Part shown: one piece after another, positions 51,914 to 64,000 of the stretch
Position numbering within the stretch: the stretch's first letter is position 1
How the letters are laid out: each line of letters begins with the position of its first letter
Assembly: GCA_029783825.1 (NCBI GenBank)
Contig: JAREIK010002457.1
Coordinates: forward strand, 1 to 64,000
Reading direction: 5' to 3'
DNA: 64,000 nt
Source of the DNA: Sapria himalayana
Taxonomy: Eukaryota; Streptophyta; Magnoliopsida; Malpighiales; Rafflesiaceae
The notes under the pieces: model-generated
Told to the model about the DNA's origin: nothing
Seen by the model: the letters and a program-made list of their open reading frames with translations, nothing else
Database searches by the model: none
Translations under genes and position numbers: made by a program

Positions 51914-54900
51914 GTTTAGGAGGTTAGTTATTTATGTATTTAGTTATTTTGTGGTTTATAGGTTTTATTTAAATAATTAAATAACAAAAAGAATTATTTT
52001 TATTATTTTTTCTCATTTACAAGGCTATAACCATTAAAAATATTATAATTTTTATTTTTCTTTCAAATGTTAATACAATATTTAATTATAATAACCATAA
52101 TAATTAAATATCATGTAAATTCAATATAAATAATTTTATTGATCGATATTATAATATTGATCACAAAATAGATTAATAAACTATTATTAATAAAATAGAT
52201 ATTAATTAAAATATATATTCAAAACCTAAAACGATTCAAAATCAAAATAAAATATATTACTAAATAATAATTTTTTATTTTTAAATTTTTGATTCTTTTT
52301 ATAGGCTTATAACTTTTTTTGATGAAGATAAATTATTTAAATTATATTTGTCTCATTCATAATTTTATTTTGCAATTAATATTTCTATAAAAATAAACTA
52401 ATTAAAAAATTAAAATGAATATTAAAATTATAATGAATACAAATAAAAATGAGATTTATAATTAATTATTTAGGGTATACCGGTTTAATGGTTTAAGTAT
52501 TTAGGAGTTTATGAGTTTAGTGATTTAAGTGTTAGGCATTTAGTAGTTTATATGTTTTATTTAAATAATGAAATAACAAAAAAATTATTTTTCAAATTTT
52601 TTATCAATTTTGAACGATATAAACTTTATAAATATAATAAATTTTAAATTTTTTTCAAATGTGAATACAATATTTAGTTATGATAAACTTAATAATTATA
52701 TATCATGTAAATTAAAAATTAAAAATTTTATTGATAGTTATTAATAAACCAAATATAAATATAAATATAATAATATTCAAAAAATAAATTAATAATCTAT
52801 TATTGATTGATAGATATTTATATATTATTTGTAAATACTTAAACATTTAAATGGTTTAAATGTTTAAGTATTTAAGGGTTTTGGGGTTTTTTGTGTTGAG
52901 GAGTTTAATGATTTAAGCATTTAGGAATTTAGTAGTTTATAGTTTTTATATAAACAATAATATAACAAAAAATTTAATTTTGTGATTTTATCTCATTTTA
53001 AAAGATGAAAACCTTTAAAACTATAATAATTTTTAAATTATTTTCAAATTTAAATATTATATTTAGTTATAATAATCTTTATAATTATATATCATTTAAA
53101 TTCAATATAAAATATTTTATTGATAAATATTCTAATAATGATCAAACAATAAATTAATAATCAATTATTAATAAGATAGATATCAATTAAAATATAATTA
53201 CAAAACCTAAAATGATTCAAAAGCAAAGCAAAATATATTATTATATAATAATTTTTAGTTTTGAAAATTTTTTTCTTTTAAATAGTTTATCTATAATTTG
53301 TTGATGAAAAATAATTTATATAAATTATTTTTGTTTAGCTCAATTTATTTTGTAATTAATATTTATATATAAACAAACAAAAAAATAATTAAAATTAATA
53401 TTTAGAATTATAATGAAAAAAAATGAGATTTATTATTTATTATTTAGGGATATTGTTTTAATTTAAATTATATCTGTATCACTAATAAATTATTTTGTAA
53501 TTAATATTTCTATAAAAATAAACTGATGAATAATTAAAATAAAAATTTAAAATTATACTGAATAAAATTTAAAATGAGATTTATGATTTATTATTAATGT
53601 ATACTAGTTTAATGATTTAAGTATTTAGAAGTTTTTTTTCATTTAGGATTTTAGCGATTTATGTTTCTTGGCTTTTAGTGGTTTATATGTTTTATTTAAA
53701 AAAATTAAATATCAAAAAAATTTGTTATACTTTTTTCTCATTTTCATAGGTTATAACCTTTGAAAATATAATAATATTTAAAATTTTTTGAAATGTGAAT
53801 ACAATACTTAGTTATAATAATATTAATAATTATATATCATATAAATTCAATAAATAATTTTATTGATATATATTATAATAATGATCAAAATTAAATTTAT
53901 AAACTATTTATATTAAGATAGATATTAATTAAAAAATAATTACAAAACCCAAATTGATTCAAAATTATAGTAAAATATATTTATGGATAACAATTTTTAA
54001 TTTTAAATTTTTACTTCTTTTATAAGAACATATATTTTTTAATTATATTTGTTGCACTCATACTTTATTTTGTAAAAAATATTTCTATAAAAATAAACTA
54101 ATAAATAATTAAAATGAATATTTAAAATTATAATAAATAGAATTAAAAATTAGATTTATTAATTATTAAGTAGTATATAGTGGTTTAATGGTTTATGTAT
54201 TTTGGCATTACGGGGTTTAGAAGTTTACTGATTTAACTATGTACGCATTTAGTGATTTATAGGTGTTATTTAAAAATAAGATAAAAAAATTTGTTTTTTT
54301 TATTTTTTGATATTTTCAAAGGTTATAACCTTTGAAAATATAATAATTTTTAAATTTTTTACAAAAGTGAATACTATATTTAGTTAATATAATCATTATA
54401 TTTATATATCATATCAATTCAATATAAATATTTTTATTGATAAATATTCTAATAATGATCAAAGAATATATTAATATTCTATTATTAATAAGATAGATAT
54501 CAATTTAAATATAATTACAAAACCTTAAATGATTCAGAAACAATGCAAAATATATTACTATATAATAATTTTTTGTTTTGAATTTTTTTTCTTTTAAAAA
54601 GTTTATCTATATTTTTTTGATGAAAAATAATTATATAAATTATATTTGTCTGACTCAATTTATTCTGTAATTAATAATTATATAAAAAAAACGAATAAAT
54701 AATTAAAATGAATATTTTAATTTATAATGAAAAAAATAATATTGAGATTTATTATTTATTATTTATTATTTAGGGTATACAGGTTTAAAATGATTATCAA
54801 TATAGGGTTTTCGAAATTTAGGAGTTATTGATTTAAGTATTTAGGCATTTAGTGGTTTATAGGATTTATTTAAACAATGAAATAACAAAAAAAATTTATT

Positions 54901-55369
54901 TTTGTTATTTTTTCACATTTTCAAAGGTTATAACATTTGTAAATATAATAATTTTAAAATTTTTTTAAAATGTTAATAAAATATTTAGTAATAATAATCA
55001 TTATAATTATATATAATATAAACTAATTATAAATAATTTTATTTATAGATATGATATCAATTATCAAAAAATAAATTAATAAACTATTATTAATATGATA
55101 GATATAAATTAAAATATAATTACAAAACCTAAAATCATTCAAAATCAATGTAAAATTTATTACTAAATAATAATTTCTTGTTTTTAAATATGTATTTCTT
55201 TTTATAAGATTATATTTTTTTATTAAAAGTAAATTATTAATATTATATTTGTCTAACTAATGATTTATTTTGTAATTAAAATTTATATAAAAAATAAACT
55301 AATAAATATTTAAAATGAATATTTAAAATTAAATGAATACAAATTAAAATGAGATTTAAGATTTATTAT
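51914..55369 (+). repeat. AT-rich satellite array, plus orientation
   Basis: Palindrome cores lie near 52023 (M), 52613 (N), 53008 (J), 53750 (A), 54325 (B) and 54925 (P). The order M-N-J-A after the composite insert repeats that of copy 1. The B monomer at about 54235 has the uninterrupted GCATTTAG sequence where the hAT sits in other copies, so it is a natural empty site. The block is interrupted at 55369 by the LTR. Confidence 0.92.
54310..54341. repeat. 32-bp perfect palindrome (B-type monomer)
   Basis: Half-site ATATTTTCAAAGGTTA is followed directly by its reverse complement, identical to the B-type palindrome at 24727-24758 in the inverted domain. Confidence 0.95.
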
Positions 55370-55941
55370 TGCTGTATATGTAATTTATTTTTTGATAATC
55401 TGTTTTATAACAAAATATTTTTTCTTTTTTAATATTTTAATGTAAGTGCAACAAAGGAAATATTAACAGGCCAGGGATTTAGCAATAGCACAATAATGGA
55501 GGTCTCACTGATAAGACAGGGGGCTGAAATTGGAGCAGAGCCTGACTCGTCTCATGATCCGACCCGCTCAGGTTAAATGAACCAAGAAAAATATTAATAT
55601 AAAATGTTTTGTAATTTTATTTTCGGATGGCTGTTTTTGGACACGTGGAACTGTTCATCATCTCTCTCTCTTCTCTTTGTGCGATTTATCACGACTATTC
55701 TATGTGCTACATATTGTAAGACATTTCTGTTGCTTTAATCTGTAACGCATAAGCATTTTTTGGTAGATTTAGCTAGTCGTACTGAGCAGCTAGTGAACCA
55801 CGTTATTTTTGGTGTTTATTTCTCATTTTTTGATTATATCATGGTTGGTTGCTGAATTGGGATATATATATTGCTTGTTTTCTATTGTTTCTGTGTTTCT
55901 GTATCTCAATCTCACTTCCGTGGAAGTACAATTGCCCAACA
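55370..55941 (+). mobile_element. Probable solo LTR (572 bp) of an LTR retrotransposon
   Basis: A GC-richer block starts TGCTGTATATG and ends GCCCAACA, so it has the TG...CA ends of an LTR. It is flanked by ATTAT on both sides (55365-55369 and 55942-55946). Removing it with one ATTAT restores the normal G-monomer phrase GATTTATTATATATGG. Internal marks on the plus strand are TATAAAA at 55598-55604, a CACGTG core at 55642-55647, and a CT-rich tract at 55660-55679, consistent with an LTR promoter. The plus orientation is therefore preferred, but not certain. No internal retrotransposon sequence or second LTR is in the window, hence solo. Superfamily not determined. An open frame at 55809-56021 crosses the LTR edge and is not a gene. 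Confidence 0.78.
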
Positions 55942-58900
55942 ATTATATATGGTATACTGGTTTAATGGATAGATTATTTAGGAGTTTTGTCATTTTGGAG
56001 TTTAGCAATTTATGTTTTTAGGCATTTAGTGGTATATAGGTTTTATTTATATAATAAAAGTAATTTTTTTTTTGATTTTTTTTAGATTTTCAAAGGTTAT
56101 ACCTTTAAAAATAAAATAATTTTTAAAATCTTTTGAAATGTGAATACCATGTATAATTATATTAATCTTATTAATTATATATCATAAAAATTGATATAAA
56201 TAATTTTAATGATAGATATTATAATAATGATCAAAAATTAAATTAATAAACTATTATTAATAATATAAATATTAATTAAACTATATTTATATAACACAAA
56301 ATGATTCAAAATCAAATAAATATATATTACTAAATAATAATATTTAATTTTTTAACCTTTTTATAAGTTTATATTTTTTTATGATTAAAAATAAATAATT
56401 TAAATAATATTTGACTCACTTGAAATTTATTTTGTAATTAATTTTTCTAAAAATTAAAATTTAAATAATTAAAATGAATATTTAAAATTATAATAAATAA
56501 AAATAAAAATGAGATTTATTATTTATTAAGTAGTATACAACTGTTATAAGGTTTATGTATTTAGGGGTTTCGGGTTTTATGAGCTTACTAATTTAAGTAA
56601 GTAATCATTCAATGGTCTATAAGTTTTATTTAAAAAATAAAATGACTAAAAATTTATTTTTTGTATTCTTTCTCATTTTTTAAGAATAAAACCTTTGAAA
56701 ATATAATAATTTTTAAATTTTTTTCAAAAGTGATTACAATATTTATTTATAAAAATCATATTAATTATATATCATATAAATTCAATATAAACAATTTTAT
56801 TGATAGATATTCTAATAATTATCAAAAAATAAATTAAAAATTATTATGAATAAGATTGATATTACTTAAAATATAATATCAAAACCTAAAATGATTCAAA
56901 ATCAAAGCAAAATATATTACTTAATAATAATTAATTGTTTTTAAATTTTTATTCTTTTTATAAGCTTATCTATTTTTTGATGAAAAATAATTTTTATAAA
57001 TTATATTTTTAACTTATAATTTATTTTATAATTAATATATATATATAAATAAAAAACTTATCAATAAAAATGAATTTTTTAAATTATAATGAAAACAAAT
57101 AAAAATGAGATTTATTAATTTTTATTTAGGGTATACCGGATTAAAGGATTATCTATATAGGGGAATCGAGATTTTGTAGATTAGTGATTTAATTGTTTAG
57201 TCATTTAGTGATTCATAGGTTTTATTTAAACAATGAAATAACAAAAAAAAATATTTTTTTTTATTTTTTCACATGTTCAAAGGTTATAATCTTTGAAAAT
57301 ATAAAAATTTTAAAATTTTTTCAAAAGTGAATACAATATTTAGTTATAATAAATATATTTTTACAAATTATATTTTAAATTATATTTTTATAACTTATAA
57401 TTTATTTTGTAATTAATATTTTTATAAAAATCAACAAATAAATAATTAAAATTATAATGAAAAAAATAAAAATGAGATTTATTATTTATTATTTATGATA
57501 TACATGTTTAAAAAATTTATCTATTTAGGGTTTTCGAGATTTAGAAGTTATTGATTTAAGTATTTAAACATTTAATGGTTTATAGTTTTTATTCAAAGAA
57601 TGAAATAACAAAAAATTTATTATTTATATTTTTTCATATTTTCAAAGGTTATAACTTTGAAAATATAATAATTTTAAAATTTTTTAAAATTGTGAATACA
57701 ATATTTAGTAATAATAAATATTAAAACTATATATAATATAAATTAATATAAATAATTTTATTGATAGATATTATATCAATTATCAAAAAATAAATTAATA
57801 AACTATTATTAATATGATAGATACAAATTAAAATATAATTAAAAAACCTAAAATGATTCAAAATCAAAGTAAAATTTATTACTAAATAATAATTTTTTTT
57901 AGTTTTTGCATCATTTAAAAAGCTTATATGTTTTTTTGATGAAAAATATATTATTTAAATTATATAATTTATAACTTATAATTTATTTTGTAATTAATAT
58001 TTCTATAAATTATTTAATTTATATTTAAGATTTACGAGTTTAATGGTTTACGTATTTAGGGGCTTCGGGGTTTAGGAGTTTAGATATTTATGTATTTAGG
58101 CATTTAATGGTTTATAAGTTTTATTTAAACAATGATATAATTAAAAATTTATTTTTGTTATTTTTTCTCATTTTTAAAGGTTATAAAATTTGAAAATATA
58201 ACAATTTTTAAATTTTTTTTATGTGAATACAATATTTAGTTATGATAATAATTATATAACATGTTAATTCAATATAAACTATTATATTGAAATATATTGT
58301 ATTAATGATCAAAAAATAAATTAATAAACTATTATTAATAAGATAGATATTATTTTAAATATATTTGCTAAATGTAAATTTATTCAAAATCAAATAAAAA
58401 TATTTTACAAAATAATACTTTCTTTGATGTTTTGCTTCTTTTTATAAGTTTATATTTTTTGTTATTAAAAGTAAATTATTTAAATTATATTTGTCTTCCT
58501 CATAATTAATTATTAATTTATAATTTTATAAAAATAAACTAATAAATAATTAAAATGAATATTTAAAATTAAAATGAATACAAATAAAATAGAGATTTAT
58601 TATTTATTATTTAGGATATACTAGTTTCATGTATAAGTATTTAGGCATTTTGGGGTTTTGTGATTTAAGCATTTTGGCCTTTAGTGATTTATATTTTTTA
58701 TATAAAGAATGAAAAAAAAAATTAATTATTTGATTATTTTTAATTTTCGAAGGTTATAACCTTTGAAATTATAATAATTTTTAATTTTTTTTAAATGTGA
58801 ATATAATATTCAGTAATAATAATCTTAATAATTATATATAATGTAAACTCAATATAAATAATTTTATTAATACATATTATAATAATGATCAATAAATAAT

Positions 58901-61900
58901 TAATAAACTATTATTAATAAGAATGATATAAATTAAAATATAATTGCAAAATCTAAAATGATTCAAAATAAAATAAAATATATTACTAAATAATAAATTT
59001 TTGTTTTTAAAATTTTGCCTCTTTTTATAAGGATATATATTTTTTTTAATGAAAAATAAATTGTTTAAATTTGATCTGTCTCACTAATAATTTATTTTGT
59101 AATTAATCTTTCTATAAAAATAAACTGTTAAATAATTAAAATAAAAATTTAAAATTATACTTAATAAAAATTAAATTGAGATTTATGATTTTTTATTAAT
59201 GTACACCTATTTAATAGTTTAAGTATTTAAGATTTTGTCATTTAGGAGTTTAGTAATTTATGTTTTTAGGCATTTAGTGGTTTATAGGTTTTATTTAAAC
59301 AATAAAATAACAAAAAAAAATTTGTAATTTTTTTTCATTTTCATAGGTTATAACCTTTGAAAATATAATAATATTTAAAATTTTTGAAATGTGAATATAA
59401 TATTTAGTTATAATAATTTTAATAATTATATATCATATAAAATCTAATATAAACAATTTAATTCATAGATATTATAATAATGATCAAAAATTAAATTAAT
59501 AAACTATTAATAAAAAGATAGATATTAATTGAAAAATATTTACAAAACCCAAATTGATTCAAAATTAAAGTAGAATATATTACTGGATAATAATTTTTAA
59601 TTTTTAAATTTCTACTTCTTTTATAAGCATATATTTTTTTTGATTAAATAAAAATTATTTAAATAATATTTGTCGCACTCATAATTTATTTTGTAATAAA
59701 TATTTCTATATAATAAACTTATAAATAATTAAAATAAATATTTAAAATAATAATAAATTGAAATAAAAATTAGATTTCTTAATTATTAATTAGTATATAG
59801 CAGTTTAATGGTTTGTATATTTAGGCATTACTGTTTTTAAAAGTTTACTAATTTTACTATGTATGCATTTAGTGGTTATAGGTTTTATTTAAAAATTAAA
59901 ATAACAAAATATTTATTTTTATTATTTTTTGATATTTTCAAAGGTTATAATCTTTGAAAATATAATAATTTTTAAATTTTTTTCAATGTGAATTCAATAT
60001 TTAGTTATAATAATCATTATATTTATATATCATATAAATTCGATATAAACAATATTATTGATAAATTTCTAAAAATGAGCAAAAAATATATTCATAATCT
60101 ATTATTAATAAGATAGATATCAATTAAAATATAATAAAAAAACATTAAATGATTCAGAAGAAATCAAAATATATTATTATATAATAATTTGTTGTTTTGA
60201 AATTTTTTTTCAATTAAAAAGTTAATCCATATTTTTTCAATGAAAATTAATTTATATAAATTATATTTGTCTAACTCATAATTTAATTTTTAATTAATAT
60301 TTATATAAAAATAAACAAATAAATAATTAAAATGAATATTTACAATTATAATGAAAAAAATAATATTGAGATTCAATCTTTATTATTGGGTATACAGTCT
60401 AATTTAAATTTAGATTTGTCTCACTAATAATTTATTTTGTAATTAATATTTCTATAAAAATAAACAGATAAATAATTAAAATAAAAATTTAAAATTATAC
60501 TGAATAAAAATTAAAATGCGATTTATGAATTATTATTAATGTATACCAGTTTAATATTTTAAGTATTTAAAGGTTTTTTTTGGTTATGACTTTAGCGATT
60601 TATCTTTTTATGCATTTAGTGGTTTATAGGATTTATTTAAACAATGAAATAACAAAAATAATTATTTTTGATATTTTTTCACATTTTCAAAGTTTATAAC
60701 CTTTAAAATATAATAATTTTAAAATTTTTTAAAAATGTGAATACAATATTTAGTAATAATAATCATTATAATTATATATAATATAAACTAAATATAAACA
60801 ATTTTATTGATAGATATGATATCAATTATCAAAAAATAAATTTATATGCTATTATTAATATGATCGATATAAATTAAAATATAATTGCAAAACCAAAAAA
60901 TATTCAAAATCCAAGTAAAATTTATTACTAAATAATAATTTTTTTTAGTTTTTGCTTCTATTTATAAGCTTATATTTTTTTATGATGAAAAATAAATTAT
61001 TAAAATTATATTTGTATCACTCATAATTTATTTTCTAATTATTATTTTAATAAATTATTTAAATTATATTTAAGGTTTACGAGTTTAACGGTTTAAGTAT
61101 TTAGGGGCTTTTGTGTTTCGGAGTTTAGAGGTTTAAGTGTTTAGGTATTTAGTGGTTTATAAGTTTTATTTAAACAATGATATAACAAAAAATTTATTTT
61201 TATTATTTTTTTAATTTTTGAAGGTTATAACCTTTGAAAATATAATAATTTTTAAATTTTTTTCAAATGTAAATATAATATTTAGTTATAATAATCTTAA
61301 TAATTATAAGTCATTTAAATTCAATATAAATAATTACATTGCTAGATATTATAATAATGATCAAAAAAATTTAATAAACTATTATTAATAAGATAGATAT
61401 TATTTAAAATATATTTGCAAAATCTAAATTTATTCAAAATCAAAGTAAAATATATTACTTAATAATAATTTTTATAATGTTTTGCTTTTTTTATAACTTT
61501 ATCTTTTTGTTATTATAAATAAATTATTTAAATTAATTTGTCTTACTCATAATTTATTTTGTAATTTATAATTATATAATAATAAACTAATAAATAATTA
61601 AAATAATTATTTAAAATTATAATGAATACAAATAAAATTGAGATTTATTATTTATTATTCAGGATATACCGGTTGAATGGTTTAAGTATTTAGGTGTTTT
61701 TGGCTTTAGGAGTTTAGTGATTTAAGTGTTTAGACCTTTAGTGATTTATAGTTATTATTTAAAGAATTAAAAAACAAAAAATTTAATTTTCAGAATTTTT
61801 TTAATTTTTGAAGGTTGTAACCTTTTAAAATATAATAATTTTTAATTTTTTTAAATGTAAATATAATATTTAATTATAATAATTTTTAAAATTATATATA

Positions 61901-64000
61901 ATATAAACTAAAAATAAATAATTTTATTAATAGATATTATAATAATGATCAATAAATAAATTAATAAACTAGTATTAATAAGAATTATATAAATTAAAAT
62001 AAATTGTAGAATCTAAAATGATTCAAGATCAAAATAAGATATATAACTAAATAATAATTTTTTATTTTAAAAAATTTTGCCTCATTTATAAGCATATATA
62101 TTTTTTTGATGAAAAATAAATTATTTAAATTATATCTGTCTCACAATTAATTTATTTTGTAATTAATTTTTCTATAAAAATAAATTCATAAATAATTAAA
62201 ATGAATATTTAAAATTATAATGAATACAAATTAAAAGAGATTTATAATTTATTATTTAGGGTATACCTATTTAATGGTTTATGTTTTTTGTGGTTTTGGG
62301 GTTAAGGAGTTTCTTGATTTATATGTTTGCACATTTTGGTGTTTATAGGTTTTATTTAATCAATGAAATAACAAAAAAATTATTTTTATGAATTTTCGTG
62401 ATTTTCAAAGGTTATAACCTTTGAAAATATAATAATTTTTTAATCTTTCTAAAATATGAATACAATACTTAGTTATAATAATCTTAATAATTATATTTGA
62501 TGTAAATTTAAAATAAAAAATTTTATTAATATATATTATTAAAATGATCAAAAAATAAATTATTAAACTATTATTAATAAGATAGATTTTAATTAAAATA
62601 TATTTGTAGAACCCAAAATAATTCAAAATCAAAGTAAATTATATTACTAAATAAAATTTTAAATTTTTGAAATTTTGTTTATTTTTATAAGCTTATTTTT
62701 TTTATAAAAAATAATATATTTAAATTATATATCTCACTCATTATTTATTTTGTAATTAATATTTCTATAAAAATAAACTAAAAAATAATTAAAATGAATA
62801 TTTAAAATTATAATGAATACAAATAAAAATGAAATTTATTATTTATTATTCAGGTTTATAGGTTTAATGGTTTAAGTATTTAGGGGGTTTTGGGGTTAAG
62901 GAGTCTAGATATTTAAATGATTAGGCATTTAGTGGTTTATAAGTTTTATTTAAATAATAAAATAACAAAAAATTATTTTTGTGATTTTTTATCATTTTTG
63001 ACGGTTATAACCTTTGAAAATATAATAATTTTTAATTTTTTTTAAAAGTGAATTCAATATTTAGTTATAATAATCATTATATTTATATTTCATATATATT
63101 CAATATAAATAATTTTATTGATAAATATTCTAATAATGATCAAAAAATAAATTAAGAATCTATTATTAATAAGATAGATATCAATTAAAATATAATTACA
63201 AAACCTAAAATGATTCAGAAGGAAAGCAAAATATATTACCATATAATAAATTTTTGTTTTGAAATTTTTTCTTCTTTTTATAAGTTTATCTATATTTTTT
63301 GCTGAAAAATAATTTTATAAATTATATTTGTCTGACTCATAATTTATATTGTTATTAATATATAATAAAAATAAACGAATAAATAAATAAAATGAATATT
63401 TTTAATTATAATGAAAAATATAATATTGAGATTTATTATTTATTATTTAGGGTATACCAGTTTAAAACGATTATCTATTTAGGATTTTTGAGATTTCGTA
63501 GTTATTGACTTAAGTATTTTGGCATTTAGTAGTTTATAAAATTTATTTAAACAATGAAATAACAAAAAAAATTATTTTTGATATTTTCTCACATTTTCAA
63601 AGGTTACCTTTGAAAATATAATAATTTTAAATTTTTTATAAAATGTGAATACAATATTTAGTAATAAGAATCATTATAATTATATATAATATAAACTAAA
63701 TATAAACAAATTTATTGATAGATATGATATCAATTATCAAAAAATAAATTAATATGTTATTATTAATATGATAGATATAAATTAAAATATAATTGCAAAA
63801 CCTAAAATTATTCAAAATCAATGTAAAATTTATTATGAAATAATAATTTTTCTTTTTTAGTTTTTGCTTCTTTTTATAAGCTTATATTTTTTTTGATGAA
63901 AAATAAATTATTTAAATTATATTTAAGGTTTACGAGTTTAAAGTTTTAAGTATTTAGGGGCTTTTGTGTTTAAAAGTTTATAGATTTTAATGTTTAGGCA
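55942..64000 (+). repeat. AT-rich ~600-bp satellite array, plus orientation (to window end)
   Basis: Palindrome cores lie near 56085 (G), 56685 (E), 57280 (L), 57645 (P), 58180 (K), 58752 (C), 59343 (A), 59943 (B), 60692 (A), 61222 (K), 61815 (C), 62410 (F), 63003 (D box with B-type downstream sequence) and 63600 (P). The L-to-P spacing is only about 365 bp, so one monomer is partly deleted. The last monomer (K box) runs off the window. No gene is visible. The minus-strand frame at 62405-62632 is compositional. Confidence 0.92.

Noticed and set aside
55598..55679. Promoter and 5' UTR of a captured cellular gene (TATAAAA, CACGTG, CT tract)
   Set aside because: The block has LTR-type ends and flanking 5-bp repeats and contains no coding exon, so an LTR promoter explains these motifs better.
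1..64000. CRISPR-like array of regularly spaced palindromic repeats
   Set aside because: Spacing is ~600 bp, the spacers are homologous to each other, and the context is eukaryotic. It is a satellite.

Overview
This window is almost entirely repetitive, very AT-rich nuclear DNA, most likely from a flowering plant. The plant assignment rests on a RICESLEEPER-type hAT transposase pseudogene, short degenerate clusters of TTTAGGG-like heptamers, a probable solo LTR, and plant-style terminal inverted repeats (TIRs) and 8-bp target duplications. The species cannot be named from the sequence. I see no intact cellular gene, no rRNA or tRNA gene and no CRISPR array.

About 50 of the 64 kb is one satellite family with a monomer of roughly 580-600 bp, plus an extended form of about 740 bp. 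Each monomer has four landmarks: a near-perfect 28-32 bp palindrome (half-site ATTTTCAAAGGTTA), a TATAAGCTTATA (HindIII) site, a GGTATACC motif, and a box of about 11 degenerate 8-bp units of the form NNTTTANN. The box sequence defines monomer subtypes, lettered here F, D, G, E, L, A, B, P, K, C, M, N and J. They recur in a fixed order, giving a higher-order repeat (HOR) of about 7.1 kb, best seen from 10.4 to 17.5 kb (F-D-G-E-L-A-B-P-K-C-M-N, then F again).

The array changes orientation three times. It is minus from 1 to about 354, plus to about 20985, minus to about 42888, and plus to the end. The last switch falls inside a truncated hAT element.

The array is interrupted by a 3.73-kb hAT element with TIRs and 8-bp TSDs (29657-33387), a 5'-truncated copy of it (41281-42888), three copies of an unidentified composite insert of about 2.5 kb (4399-6896, 35748-38218 reversed, 49455-51913), and a probable 572-bp solo LTR with ATTAT duplications (55370-55941). 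The hAT copies share one insertion site within the monomer, and so do the three composite inserts, so they probably multiplied by duplication of the satellite around them and not by repeated transposition. The composite insert contains a degenerate 52-bp minisatellite, a telomere-like heptamer cluster, and a 1.3-kb segment with an AATAAA signal and A tract that looks like a reverse-transcribed, polyadenylated RNA.

Nothing here forms a pathway. The window is best read as the history of a satellite domain, possibly centromeric, pericentromeric or knob heterochromatin (inference), shaped by unequal exchange, inversion and passenger transposons. Block boundaries in AT-rich sequence are good to about 10-20 bp. 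Subtype letters were assigned by eye.
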